NCBI GenBank assembly: GCA_964367055.1
Contig: CAYIWD010000007.1
Coordinates: forward strand, 1 to 25,764
DNA: 25,764 nucleotides
Source of the DNA: UM-FILTER-39-64 sp964367055
GTDB lineage: Bacteria; Patescibacteriota; Minisyncoccia; UBA6257; UBA9933
Direction: 5' to 3'
Part shown: piece by piece, positions 1-7,822 of the stretch
How the letters are laid out: each line of letters starts with the position of its first letter
Numbering within the stretch: position 1 is the stretch's first letter
The notes under the pieces: generated by a model
What the model was told of the DNA's origin: nothing
Databases searched by the model: none
The model's input: only the letters and a program-made list of their open reading frames with translations
Program-made: the position numbers and the translations under genes

Positions 1-153
1 GATTGAGAGTTTCATAGATTAAAATTACCGCATTTTAATAGCTTTTTCAATGCCTCTTTTACTTTTTGAATTTAATGTTAAACTATAAGTAAAAGAATTT
101 TGATAAAACAGGTCAATAATCCCGAGATTTTATTCTAAATTTTTGTTTTTTGG

Positions 154-159
154 TATAAT
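154..159 (+). promoter_or_regulatory. Possible extended -10 promoter element
   Basis: TGGTATAAT (151-159) is a consensus -10 with the extended TG motif, but I see no good -35 at the usual distance. It would start transcription close to the left end of the palindromic element at 168-310 and read into the gene at 342. Positions 1-150 are AT-rich and hold nothing else I can assign. An ATG on the minus strand at 15 could begin a gene leaving the window on the left, but only five codons are visible. Confidence 0.35.
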
Positions 160-167
160 TTATTAAA

Positions 168-310
168 CCCCGTACCTTCCAAGCACATCATTTTTTCACA
201 AAGCCGTTCGTAAATAAGGTTTTTAGATGAACGTAATAAATTTCATCTTTTATGACCTTGTTTTTTCAGAAAAAATATATAGGCTTTGCGGTGCTTGAAA
301 GGTAACGGGG
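168..310. repeat. Long CCCCG...CGGGG palindromic element, copy 1
   Basis: The ends are inverted repeats: CCCCGTACCTTCCAAGCAC on the left pairs with GTGCTTGAAAGGTAACGGGG on the right, with one bulge and one mismatch. A second inner pair, AAAGCC (about 197) and GGCTTT (about 282), and a CGTTC...GAACG arm in the middle suggest a branched hairpin when transcribed. It is flanked by the direct repeat TAAA (164-167 and 311-314), which looks like a 4-bp target-site duplication. It is 143 bp, nearly the same length as the element at 7823-7963, and both contain TTTTCACAAAG near the left arm. It forms most of the leader of the gene at 342. Confidence 0.7.
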
Positions 311-341
311 TAAAGGTCGAAAAGTTGTTTAAAAAAATAAA

Positions 342-2432
342 ATGAATATGAGAAATAAAATAATAATTTGCTTTGTGATTATGTTGGCAGTCAGTTTATT
401 ATCAACCGCTTCTGTTTTTGCTCAAAATACCACCACTACTCCTAATTTAGAGACAATTATCGCGCAATTACAAAATCAGATTAAAGAATTACAAACCCAA
501 ATAACAGAACTCAAAGCTCAATTGGAAACGGTTAAAGCTGAAATTATATTCACAAAAATCCTCAAAAAAGGGGATATTGGAAGCGAAGTTAAACAGCTCC
601 AAGAGTTTTTAAAATCCTATCCTGAAATATATCCGGAAGGTTTAGTCACTGGCTACTTTGGGCCCTTAACAGAAAAAGCAATTAAAAAATTCCAGGAAAA
701 AAATGCTGAAGATATTTTAGCTCCTAAAGGGCTGACCGCGCCTACCGGTGTTGTAGGCGAAGCCACTATGGCTAAGCTTAATAAGTTAGCAGCTACTCCG
801 GCTACTCCGGCTGTATCAGCTCAACCATTTTCTAAAACAGGAACTTCAACAATTCCAGCAATTCCCGCTGTCCCTGCTATTCCATCTAACCTAGCGACTA
901 CAACTGCCACCACTGCAACATCTACCGCCGCTGAACCAACATCTATTCCCACTCCAACACCAACATCAGCATCAACTCCTAGCCCGACTGCTACCCCGTC
1001 TACCTTTTCCACGTCTACTGTACCAACACCTACAGCCACATCCACGACAACAACGGCCACAACTACGGGGGCCACATCATGTTCTAGCTTAAACCTAACT
1101 TTTCAAGACAATAGAACTACTTACACGATTGGGGAATGGGTGACCTATACCTATGCTTGTACTCCCGGAAGTTATGCTTCCTACGTAGAGACGCAGATAG
1201 TGAAACCCGATGGAACAGCGATAACTAATACTATTATTTCTGGCAGCTTCCACAACCCGACACAGATATTTGTATTTGGAACATCAAATTTCCTTACTGG
1301 TAATTATATTCTTCGTGCCTGTTTTTCTCCGGGATGTACATCTGTAACTGCCTCAGCTCCGTTTACTATGGTGACTAGTGCTACTGCACCTACTACTACT
1401 CCTTCCAATCTTACTGCTAGGATATCAACTTACGGCGGAATAGGCGGAACAGTGACACTTAAGTGGAACGGCAACACAAATAATATCGCGGAATTCCGTA
1501 TTTTCAGCCGGCCTCAAGGATCAACCTGGCCCATGAGTTATGATGAACGGCATGGTTTCGGATTACAAACTGATACCGCAAACAATACGATTGAGGTGTA
1601 TATAGAGATACCTAGAAACGCAACCGGAGTATACGAATACAAAGTCAAAGCATGCAATAGCGCCGGCTGTTCTGCGGATTCAAATGTGGCCTCAATTAAT
1701 TTGAGTAGTACTCCTTCTATCACTGTGCTTTCGCCGAACGGAGGACAAACCTGGGATGTATATCATTATAATCAGAGTATCACTTATCTATTGAATGGAG
1801 TTAGTAGGGTTGGATTCAAACTTCTTAAGAATTCACAAGTTGTTTATAGTAATAGCGCTCCAATTACAACTAACTCTACAACTTTATCTATTCCTCCGAC
1901 ATGGGATGGGATACCTACCGCATACTATAATTCAATAGGAGGTGGAGATGATTATAAAATAAGAGTTTTTGATTGGGATAATCCGGGAGTATACGATGAT
2001 AGTGATAATTATTTCACTATTCCACTGCCAGATGTTGCACCTCCAGTTGTTTCTTCAGTTTCGGCTTCTTCAATTACTGAAAATTCGGCTGTCATTACTT
2101 GGACCACTGATGAGCCGGCTACTGGATTTGTAAATTACAAAAGCACGCCCCAAAATTGGGCGTTAACACCAACAAATACTTCCTACACTACTTCGCATTC
2201 TTTTACTCTCTCAAATTTAACAAGTGGCACACTTTATACTTACATGGTTTATTCGGTTGATAGCGTGGGAAATTCAGTTCAAGGCCTTCCCCCAGCGTAT
2301 ACTTTTACAACTCTTCCAACACCTTCCCCTACAGCGACCACGACTTTAGAATACATCCAAAATCAGTTAGCCTCTATTACCGAGACTGTCAGCCAGTTAG
2401 TAGAAAAAGTAAAAGAATTACTGGGAAGGTAA
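342..2432 (+). CDS. Secreted peptidoglycan-binding, fibronectin-like multidomain protein
   Basis: 696 residues. Residues 1-28 form a signal peptide (basic start, hydrophobic core, cut near FAQ). Residues about 37-70 are a coiled coil rich in Gln, Leu and Lys. Residues about 73-150 match a PG_binding_1 domain, with the typical GDIGSEVKQLQEFL and TGYFGPLTEKAIKKFQ pattern. Residues about 152-243 are a Pro/Thr/Ser/Ala-rich linker. Several beta-sandwich segments follow: one at about 245-345 with four Cys that may form disulphides, a fibronectin-III-like one at 355-455, a segment at 460-560 that opens SPNGGQTW, and a clear fibronectin III domain at 570-660. The protein ends in a short amphipathic helix. 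This is a common type of CPR surface protein thought to sit on the cell wall; no catalytic domain is visible. No Shine-Dalgarno precedes the start, and ATG at 348 is an alternative. Confidence 0.85.
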   Translation: MNMRNKIIICFVIMLAVSLLSTASVFAQNTTTTPNLETIIAQLQNQIKELQTQITELKAQLETVKAEIIFTKILKKGDIGSEVKQLQEFLKSYPEIYPEGLVTGYFGPLTEKAIKKFQEKNAEDILAPKGLTAPTGVVGEATMAKLNKLAATPATPAVSAQPFSKTGTSTIPAIPAVPAIPSNLATTTATTATSTAAEPTSIPTPTPTSASTPSPTATPSTFSTSTVPTPTATSTTTTATTTGATSCSSLNLTFQDNRTTYTIGEWVTYTYACTPGSYASYVETQIVKPDGTAITNTIISGSFHNPTQIFVFGTSNFLTGNYILRACFSPGCTSVTASAPFTMVTSATAPTTTPSNLTARISTYGGIGGTVTLKWNGNTNNIAEFRIFSRPQGSTWPMSYDERHGFGLQTDTANNTIEVYIEIPRNATGVYEYKVKACNSAGCSADSNVASINLSSTPSITVLSPNGGQTWDVYHYNQSITYLLNGVSRVGFKLLKNSQVVYSNSAPITTNSTTLSIPPTWDGIPTAYYNSIGGGDDYKIRVFDWDNPGVYDDSDNYFTIPLPDVAPPVVSSVSASSITENSAVITWTTDEPATGFVNYKSTPQNWALTPTNTSYTTSHSFTLSNLTSGTLYTYMVYSVDSVGNSVQGLPPAYTFTTLPTPSPTATTTLEYIQNQLASITETVSQLVEKVKELLGR

Positions 2433-2447
2433 ATTCTCTCAATTTAT

Positions 2448-2747
2448 TTAAATCGATTCTCTTATTTCGCTTAAAATTTGTTCGGGCAATGGTTCGCCCG
2501 CTTTGGTTCTGCCCGGATACTTCCAAGCAGAAATTATTCTTTTGCCTTTTTTATTTTTAGTGAACATTGTCCAAATCTCATACGGATGTTTTTGGCTGCC
2601 GGCTACCTGCATCATCGCAATCGTATCAGGCGCGATGCCGGTTTCTATCCTTTTAGGCGAATTCAAAACCCGCCGCACTCTCTGCTTTGATAAATGATAA
2701 AAATTCATTTTTGCCTCGGAATGCTTAGTCCAAAAAATATCGGGCAT
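2448..2747 (-). CDS. Small DUF4258-like protein (possible toxin-fold protein)
   Basis: 99 residues. The opening WTKHSEAKMNFYHLSKQRV follows the DUF4258 pattern (Trp/Phe-x-x-His-Ala-x-x-Arg/Lys-Met..., then a helix), with strands ending in EIWTMFTKNKKGKRIISAWKY. DUF4258 proteins are small and resemble RelE/BrnT-type RNase toxins, but no toxin activity can be read from the sequence and no antitoxin-like gene lies beside it. Its stop is 15 bp from that of the convergent gene ending at 2432. A 23-codon ORF (2756-2827) lies 8 bp upstream on the same strand. No Shine-Dalgarno is visible. The family call is by pattern and moderately sure. Confidence 0.65.
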   Translation of the reverse strand: MPDIFWTKHSEAKMNFYHLSKQRVRRVLNSPKRIETGIAPDTIAMMQVAGSQKHPYEIWTMFTKNKKGKRIISAWKYPGRTKAGEPLPEQILSEIRESI

Positions 2748-2755
2748 CTTTTATC

Positions 2756-2827
2756 TTAGCAAACGCACTTTCCGCGACACTTGCAAGTTTTCTTGGCTGA
2801 TTTTTTAGCTGTTTTTTTCTTTACCAT
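2756..2827 (-). CDS. Micro-ORF: 23-residue Lys/Cys-rich peptide
   Basis: ATG at 2827, stop TAA at 2758-2756. The peptide has a lysine- and alanine-rich first half (KKKTAKKSAKKT) and a cysteine-rich end (CKCRGKCVC, four Cys in nine residues). Four closely spaced Cys suggest metal binding, and the basic part suggests RNA or DNA contact. It ends 8 bp before the DUF4258-like gene and could be co-translated with it. Short Lys/Ala-rich basic peptides are common in CPR genomes. There is no Shine-Dalgarno; the composition is the only support that it is translated. Confidence 0.5.
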   Translation of the reverse strand: MVKKKTAKKSAKKTCKCRGKCVC

Positions 2828-2923
2828 TGTTCTGTAAAATTTTAACTACACGACCTTTTCTAAAAGTTTTCCACTTCTTATTTTACTACGAATTTATTAT
2901 AATTTAAAGAACTAATGAATGAG

Positions 2924-3109
2924 GGGAAATTTTATTTTTCAGAAACCTGCGCAGGCGACCTGCCGTCGCATAAAGCTTTGGCAGGCAGGGCGTGCATGAT
3001 ATTCTAGCGAGCCGACCTGCCCGCCGAAGCATTAGCGTAGGCGGGGGAACAACCCCGACCGCGGTCGGGGTGGGCGAGCGAAGCGGGTTGATGAAAAAGA
3101 AAATTTCCC
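2924..3109. repeat. Composite GC-rich hairpin island, copy 1
   Basis: The outer arms are AT-rich inverted repeats: 2924-2941 and 3092-3109, 18 nt with one mismatch. Between them are nested GC-rich hairpins: CCTGCGCAGG (about 2946), CCTGCC...GGCAGG, CCCGCC...GGCGGG (about 3020-3046) and the perfect 20-nt palindrome ACCCCGACCGCGGTCGGGGT (3052-3071). The island resembles those at 14025-14202 and 25671-25764. All share AACCTGCGCAGGCGA or a near form of it; this copy and the one at 14025 also share GCGAAGCGGGTTGA near the right end. The right arm ends 9 bp before the start codon at 3119, so the island forms the leader of that gene. Confidence 0.75.
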
Positions 3110-3118
3110 TGAAAATCT

Positions 3119-5089
3119 ATGACTAATCATTTTAACAGATTTTTACCTTGGATTTTATTGACAGCTGTCGCTTTAAGCGCTTTTGTTTTGATGTTCAATT
3201 CTTCGCGCCAAGAATCAGCTATTATGGATGAATTAGCCCATATTCCAGCTGGTTATAGTTATGTTAAATATCTGGATTACCGCTTAAACCCAGAGCACCC
3301 GCCTCTTATTAAAGCTATCGCCGCTATTCCCCTATTATTCCAAAACTTGAATTTCCCCCTTGATGGCTCGGCTTGGCAAAAAGACATTAATGGCCAATGG
3401 CAAGTCGGCGCGCAGTTTATGTATGAATCAGGCAATGATGCCGACCAAATTATCCAATGGGCTCGGCTTGGTCCCATACTTTTAACAATTTTATTATTAA
3501 TTTTCATTTACATTTGGGCAAAAGAATTAATCGGCCGCTGGTGGGCGCTAATTCCAGCTTTTCTTTTCGGCTTATCGCCGACCGTCTTAGCACATGGCCA
3601 CTACGTCACAACCGATGTCGCTGCGGCTTTGGGAATATTCATTGCCAGTTATTATTTTATAAAATTTCTTCTGAAATCAAGCCTTAAGAATTTAATTTTT
3701 GCCGGTATCGCTTTCGGCATTGCTCAACTGATGAAATTTTCCGCAGTCCTCCTTATTCCGTTTTTTGGATTAATACTCATTTTCTTTTGCCTCTCCAAAG
3801 CCAGAAATGACTATCCTTCTTTTTTTAGCGGCTTAGTAAAATTTTTTAAAATATTTATTCGCTATATTTTTTATCTGATTATTATCTTTTTTATCGGTTA
3901 TATTCTGGTTTATATAATTTATTTTATTTTTACCATAAATTATCCAATTGAAAAACAAAAAGCCGATACAGAGCTTACTTTAACTTCTTTCGCCGATGGG
4001 CCAGATACAAACTGGCAGACCTGCCAATTAAATGCAGAGGTTAGCTTAAGCCGCCGAATGAGATGCTTAGCTAATATTAATATCTGGATGGCGCAAAATA
4101 AAATTTTAAGACCATTGGGAGAATATATGCTCGGAGTATTAATGGTGCTTCAACGTTCGTCTGGCGGAAACACTTCCTATTTCTTGGGCGAAGTTTCAGC
4201 CAGCGGCTGGTGGTATTATTTTCCTGTTGTTTTTGTTCTTAAAGAGTCTATCCCGTCACTAATTTTAATCTCCTTCGCGTTGATTTTAGCCCTTTGGCGA
4301 ATTGTAAAAGGTTTCAGATTTCATGTTCTATGTTTCAGGAAATTTTGGGATTATCTAGGCATCCATTTTGCTGAATTTTCAATGCTTGTTTTTGTAATTT
4401 TTTACTGGGCTTACAGCATAAAAAGTCCCCTTAATATCGGTGTTAGACACATCTTGTCGACAATGCCATTTATTTATATTTTAACCGCTTCCAGCATCAA
4501 AAAATGGATTTGTAATGTGGATTACCTAGTTATCCAACTTTCTCTAAAAAGAATATTAGATTCAATAATAAATTTCTTAAAAATTTTTATCAAAGGAGGA
4601 TTAATTGCTATTTTATTAATTTGGTATTTAGCAGAAACTTTATTAGTTTCTCCTTATTTTATTTCTTATTTCAACGAGTTTGCTGGCGGAGTTAATAACG
4701 GCTACCGCTATGTCACCGACTCAAATTATGACTGGGGACAGGATTTAAAAAGATTGACTGCTTTTGTTGATGAAAAAGATATTAATAAAATTGCGGTTGA
4801 TTATTTTGGCGGCGGCAGCGCGAAATATTATCTAAATGACAAAGTTGAATATTGGCAATCATCAAAAGGCAACCCCAAAAAACAAGGCATTGATTGGTTA
4901 GCAGTTTCAATCAACACTCTGCAAAGCGCTTTTGGTAAACTTGCTCCAGGACAAAATAGAAATCCAGAAGACGAATATAATTGGCTAAAAGAAATAAACC
5001 CCGTTAGAAATGGGATTTCTAACGGGGTAAAAAATCCGTATCAGCCGGATTATCGCGCTGGAACATCAATATTTATTTATAAGTTATAA
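3119..5089 (+). CDS. GT39/PMT-family (dolichyl-phosphate-mannose type) membrane glycosyltransferase
   Basis: 656 residues with about ten or more membrane segments (first at about 10-28). The family signature follows the first segment: MDELAHIPAGYSY with acidic residues D37 and E38, then NPEHPPLIK (57-65) in the first extracytoplasmic loop. In PMT/ArnT-type GT-C enzymes the acidic residues of this loop form the active site, and the sugar comes from a polyprenyl-phosphate donor. The C-terminal soluble part contains the typical DSNYDWGQDL. A polyprenyl-phosphate-sugar synthase-like gene at 11549 could supply its donor (inference). Oddity: residues 627-637 (NPVRNGISNGV) are encoded by an inserted 29-bp palindrome plus a 4-bp duplication. 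No Shine-Dalgarno or promoter was found; the leader is a repeat island. Confidence 0.88.
   Translation: MTNHFNRFLPWILLTAVALSAFVLMFNSSRQESAIMDELAHIPAGYSYVKYLDYRLNPEHPPLIKAIAAIPLLFQNLNFPLDGSAWQKDINGQWQVGAQFMYESGNDADQIIQWARLGPILLTILLLIFIYIWAKELIGRWWALIPAFLFGLSPTVLAHGHYVTTDVAAALGIFIASYYFIKFLLKSSLKNLIFAGIAFGIAQLMKFSAVLLIPFFGLILIFFCLSKARNDYPSFFSGLVKFFKIFIRYIFYLIIIFFIGYILVYIIYFIFTINYPIEKQKADTELTLTSFADGPDTNWQTCQLNAEVSLSRRMRCLANINIWMAQNKILRPLGEYMLGVLMVLQRSSGGNTSYFLGEVSASGWWYYFPVVFVLKESIPSLILISFALILALWRIVKGFRFHVLCFRKFWDYLGIHFAEFSMLVFVIFYWAYSIKSPLNIGVRHILSTMPFIYILTASSIKKWICNVDYLVIQLSLKRILDSIINFLKIFIKGGLIAILLIWYLAETLLVSPYFISYFNEFAGGVNNGYRYVTDSNYDWGQDLKRLTAFVDEKDINKIAVDYFGGGSAKYYLNDKVEYWQSSKGNPKKQGIDWLAVSINTLQSAFGKLAPGQNRNPEDEYNWLKEINPVRNGISNGVKNPYQPDYRAGTSIFIYKL
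4999..5027. repeat. CCCCG...CGGGG palindrome inserted in frame inside a CDS
   Basis: The stem CCCCGTTAGAAAT (4999-5011), loop GGG and ATTTCTAACGGGG (5015-5027) form a perfect 13-bp hairpin. TAAA stands on both sides (4995-4998 and 5028-5031). Removing 29 + 4 = 33 bp restores GAA ATA AAA AAT CCG, an uninterrupted frame. The insertion adds 11 residues to the glycosyltransferase near its C-terminus, between the WLKEI and KNPYQPDYRAG segments. Confidence 0.85.
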
Positions 5090-5117
5090 AAATAAACCCT
5101 TCTTATGAATGGTTAAA

Positions 5118-5909
5118 TTATTTCATCTTATAGTAAGCCCTGTTTTCTACTCTTAAATCAATATATTCAATTTTATCTAAACTACCTGATTTTAAAGATT
5201 TAATCACGGATAGGGCAAAACCCGGGTCAATTCTCAAACTAAAATAAATTTTTGGCGAGGATTCAGTTGAAATTTCCTGAAGTTCTAATCTTTCTAATTT
5301 CAGTGATTTTATTCCTAAGTCGGATTTTTCAAGAACGTCAAAAATTTTAATAAGATTAAGCAAAAGTTTTTCTTCAAGTATTGAATCGCCGATTTTGAGT
5401 GGCCGACCGGAATAATCGTCAACTTTATTGATTAAATTTCCTTCAGCTGGCGGAGCTTCGCTAAAAAGAACGCCGTTTTTATCAAACCAATAACATTTGT
5501 TGTCTGCTTCACACCAGACGCCAAATTTTTCTCTTTCCGAAACAATAATTTTTATATGGCGAGAAAAATAATCTTTTTCAATTGTTAAATTAGCAATTTC
5601 GGGACTTTTTTTAAATTGGTCTAAATTTTTGCTGTTCCAAATTAAAATATTATCAGCAGCCAGAAATGAAACGATTTTTGACTGATTGGCAAAAAAAATT
5701 TTAAGTTTCTGAACTAATTCATCTATGTTTACCTGCGCTCCGTCTGCGCTAATATATATATTTTTAATCTGGAAAACTGGCGAATAAATAATTACATAAG
5801 CAATGCCGATTATTAAAAGTAAAAAAACCACTAGTCCGCTGTAGATTTTTAATTTCAATAGCCATCGCTGTTTTTTTCTTTGTCTTTCGTCAAGATAAAA
5901 TTCACTCAT
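5118..5909 (-). CDS. ftsQ: Cell division protein FtsQ/DivIB
   Basis: 263 residues from ATG at 5909; a TTG two codons upstream is possible but less likely. A short basic cytoplasmic tail is followed by one membrane helix (about 22-43), a POTRA-like segment starting VFQIKNIYISADGA, and an FtsQ-type beta domain. This is the FtsQ/DivIB architecture: a bitopic protein that links FtsB/FtsL with the rest of the divisome. The sequence itself is poorly conserved, as usual for FtsQ, so the call rests on layout. The start overlaps the end of the nuclease gene by 8 bp, so the two are probably translationally coupled in one operon (DUF167, nuclease, ftsQ). It converges with the glycosyltransferase, with 28 bp between stops and no clear terminator. 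Confidence 0.8.
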   Translation of the reverse strand: MSEFYLDERQRKKQRWLLKLKIYSGLVVFLLLIIGIAYVIIYSPVFQIKNIYISADGAQVNIDELVQKLKIFFANQSKIVSFLAADNILIWNSKNLDQFKKSPEIANLTIEKDYFSRHIKIIVSEREKFGVWCEADNKCYWFDKNGVLFSEAPPAEGNLINKVDDYSGRPLKIGDSILEEKLLLNLIKIFDVLEKSDLGIKSLKLERLELQEISTESSPKIYFSLRIDPGFALSVIKSLKSGSLDKIEYIDLRVENRAYYKMK

Positions 5910-6660
5910 ATTCAAATTCTTTTATTGCTTTTCGATACGAACAAAAATCGCATTCTTTGCCTGATTCAGGAAGTTTATCAGCCATTAAACATTTATGGGC
6001 TTCGATTATTGTGTTTTCCACCCATTTGTCATCGCCTTTGTAAGCTAAAATTTTAACGTCAAATTCCAATTTTCCGTCAAAGGCCTCTTTGTCGGCATCG
6101 CCGTTACAATAAACAAAGTACCCGGTATTGTTAACTTTAAAACCGTTTCGGCGAAACAGCCATTGATAAATTTCCATCTGCCGCTTATAGCTAATTTGCC
6201 AATCCGCGTCCAGATTGACTTCATCTCTTTTTGAAGTGGCTTTATAATCAACTACGCTTAATTCTCCAGCCGGACTTACCCAGACATCGTCAATGCCGCC
6301 GGTAATGAGTAAATTGGAATCAGGATGTAAATATTGAATCCCTCCGCCCAAAGCGTCGCGCCACTCACCTATTTTTTCATGCTGAAAAGGAATTAAATCC
6401 AAACCGTAAGCTTTCATTAAAGAATGTGGAGAACCGCTTTTCCGATGAATATCAAATTCTTTCTTCAATAATTTATCCACGGCGGAATTTAAGCTGAAAG
6501 GAAAACTTGGTGGCTGAGAAACTCCCAAGCGTCTGTCCAGATAAAAACAGCGCGGACAATTAAGAAAGAGTTCAAGTTTTGACCTGCTTATTTTGTAAGG
6601 CACTTTTGAAGCCGGGTCAAACAAATTCCGAACGCGTTTTGGATTATAGAATTTGGACAT
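5902..6660 (-). CDS. PD-(D/E)XK superfamily nuclease (RecB/Cas4-like)
   Basis: 252 residues. The N-terminus SRSKLELFLNCPRCFYLDRR is the RecB/AddB/Cas4-like helix with two Cys (C35, C38). The catalytic motifs are GGIDDVW (D124) and VVDYKAT (D138, K140), followed by the family's QxxxY helix (QMEIY, 161-165). Near the end lie C237 and C240 (ECDFCSY), so four Cys could bind an iron-sulphur cluster or zinc, as in Cas4 and AddB. There is no helicase domain and no cas gene nearby, so a stand-alone DNA repair or processing nuclease is more likely than a CRISPR role. It lies 5 bp after the DUF167 gene and overlaps ftsQ. Confidence 0.85.
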   Translation of the reverse strand: MSKFYNPKRVRNLFDPASKVPYKISRSKLELFLNCPRCFYLDRRLGVSQPPSFPFSLNSAVDKLLKKEFDIHRKSGSPHSLMKAYGLDLIPFQHEKIGEWRDALGGGIQYLHPDSNLLITGGIDDVWVSPAGELSVVDYKATSKRDEVNLDADWQISYKRQMEIYQWLFRRNGFKVNNTGYFVYCNGDADKEAFDGKLEFDVKILAYKGDDKWVENTIIEAHKCLMADKLPESGKECDFCSYRKAIKEFEYE

Positions 6661-6665
6661 AGCGA

Positions 6666-6884
6666 TTATATAATTTCAAAAGTCTTTTGTTTTGAGGAAA
6701 AACCGGAAACAAGCCGAATAGAGAATGGCGAAATATTGAAATATTTAGCGAGCGCTCTGATAATCGCCTTGTTAGCTCTGCTGTCTTTCGGCGGCTCCTT
6801 CACCGAAACTGCGAAATTATAATCGCCAATTTTCTCTACACTTTCATTTTTAGCCGATGGCTTTGCTTTAACGAAAATTTTCAT
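6666..6884 (-). CDS. DUF167/YggU family protein
   Basis: 72 residues, slightly shorter than the usual 90-100. It has the family features: the opening strand KIFVKAKPSAK, then FAVSVKEPPKDSRANKAIIRALAKYF and the closing SGFSSKQKTFEI. The family is widespread and its function is unknown. It is the first gene of the operon with the nuclease and ftsQ. A promoter at 6896-6924 would place the RNA start only a few bases before the ATG, so the mRNA may be leaderless. Confidence 0.85.
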   Translation of the reverse strand: MKIFVKAKPSAKNESVEKIGDYNFAVSVKEPPKDSRANKAIIRALAKYFNISPFSIRLVSGFSSKQKTFEII

Positions 6885-6895
6885 TTAGTCAACCC

Positions 6896-6924
6896 ATTAT
6901 CCCATAAATTAAAAAAATCATCAA
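6896..6924 (-). promoter_or_regulatory. Promoter for the DUF167-nuclease-ftsQ operon
   Basis: On the minus strand: TTGATG (-35, 6924-6919), 17-bp spacer, GATAAT (-10, 6901-6896). The predicted start lies about 5 nt before the ATG at 6884. It is divergent from the promoter at 6938-6965. Confidence 0.5.
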
Positions 6925-6937
6925 GGATTATCTGGTT

Positions 6938-6965
6938 TTGACAAATTTTTAATTTTATTTATAAT
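6938..6965 (+). promoter_or_regulatory. Consensus sigma-70 promoter for the L,D-transpeptidase
   Basis: TTGACA (6938-6943), 16-bp spacer, TATAAT (6960-6965): both hexamers are perfect. Transcription would start at about 6972. A strong ribosome binding site, AAAGGAGAGG (6993-7002), precedes the ATG at 7007, one of only two clear ones in the window. Confidence 0.85.
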
Positions 6966-7006
6966 ATAAAAAGGATTTTAAAAATCTATAAGAAAGGAGA
7001 GGAAAT

Positions 7007-7783
7007 ATGGCGAGAATAGCTGTTTTTGTTTTACTATTGATTTTTTTAGTTGGCGCTTCAGCTTTAGCACAAGATAAGGTTGAGGCAATACTCGAAATTC
7101 AGGATTCGCGGGTTGAGACAATGAAAGAGCTGTTTTTAGAAACTGTCGGCCAAAGCGCTAATCCAGAAAAGGAATATTTGTATTTTGTTTTTGCTGATAT
7201 GGCTAAAATAATTGAAAGAGAAAAATGGACTGAATCGCAGTATGGCGTTTATGTTGACCGCAACCCATCGCGGCAGATGATTTTCGTCTTCTTTTTTGAT
7301 TGTTTTTTAAGAAGCGTCAAATTCATTGGCGCAGACAAAGTCTCCACTGGCAATCCTAAACGAAAAGGCCACTTTCTTACGCCGATCGGTGTTTTTGAAA
7401 ACACGATTAAAAACTTTGGCTATCGCGCTTTAGGAACAAAAAATGACCAAGGCTGGAAGGGCCTAGGAGAGAAAGGCAGCCGCGTTTGGGATTTTGGTTG
7501 GCAGAAAACCGATTATAAAAAAGAAAAAAGGGATATCCGTTTGCTCCTACACGCTACTGACCTAGTCTATGGCGAGAAACGATTGGGCACGATTGATTCC
7601 ATGGGTTGCATCAGAATTTCAGCTAAGCTAAACAAATTTTTAGATTGCTATGGGATTTTAGACAAAGATTATTATGAAAATAGCAAAAGTATCAAAGCAG
7701 TCTCGTGGCTTTTAAGACCAAATTCTCAGCCAATTGTCTTTGTCGGCAGGTACCTTTTAGTCAGCGATTCCTCCTTAAAATAG
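7007..7783 (+). CDS. Secreted L,D-transpeptidase (YkuD domain)
   Basis: 258 residues. The signal peptide at about 1-21 is hydrophobic and ends ASALAQ. The YkuD catalytic motif is clear: H182 in LLHATD, then S198, G200, C201 and R203 in SMGCIRIS, where C201 is the nucleophile. The preceding GNPKRKGHFLTPIGVF (115-130) is the conserved substrate strand. L,D-transpeptidases make 3-3 peptide cross-links or attach proteins to peptidoglycan outside the membrane. The first 100 residues after the signal match no domain I recognise. It is a one-gene unit with its own consensus promoter, strong Shine-Dalgarno and terminator, which sets it apart from nearly all its neighbours. Confidence 0.9.
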   Translation: MARIAVFVLLLIFLVGASALAQDKVEAILEIQDSRVETMKELFLETVGQSANPEKEYLYFVFADMAKIIEREKWTESQYGVYVDRNPSRQMIFVFFFDCFLRSVKFIGADKVSTGNPKRKGHFLTPIGVFENTIKNFGYRALGTKNDQGWKGLGEKGSRVWDFGWQKTDYKKEKRDIRLLLHATDLVYGEKRLGTIDSMGCIRISAKLNKFLDCYGILDKDYYENSKSIKAVSWLLRPNSQPIVFVGRYLLVSDSSLK

Positions 7784-7805
7784 CTCTTTATTCAGGGCTA
7801 TTTTT
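7778..7805 (+). terminator. Intrinsic terminator after the L,D-transpeptidase gene
   Basis: AAATAGC (7778-7784), a 12-nt loop, then GCTATTTTT. The 5' arm includes the stop codon of the gene. Confidence 0.65.
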
Positions 7806-7822
7806 ATTCAAAAAATCCTCAA

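Noticed and set aside
1..120. Possible minus-strand genes at the left edge (ATG at 15 and an open stretch ending in an ATGA overlap)
   Set aside because: Only five codons of one are visible and the other lacks a convincing start; not enough to call a gene.
821..1075. Minus-strand ORF of 84 codons, Val/Ala/Gly-rich
   Set aside because: It is the antisense of the Pro/Thr/Ser-rich linker of the protein at 342; low complexity explains the open frame.
5902..6660. Cas4 nuclease of a CRISPR system
   Set aside because: Motifs fit RecB/Cas4-like nucleases in general, but no cas genes or CRISPR repeats are present and the gene is in an operon with ftsQ.
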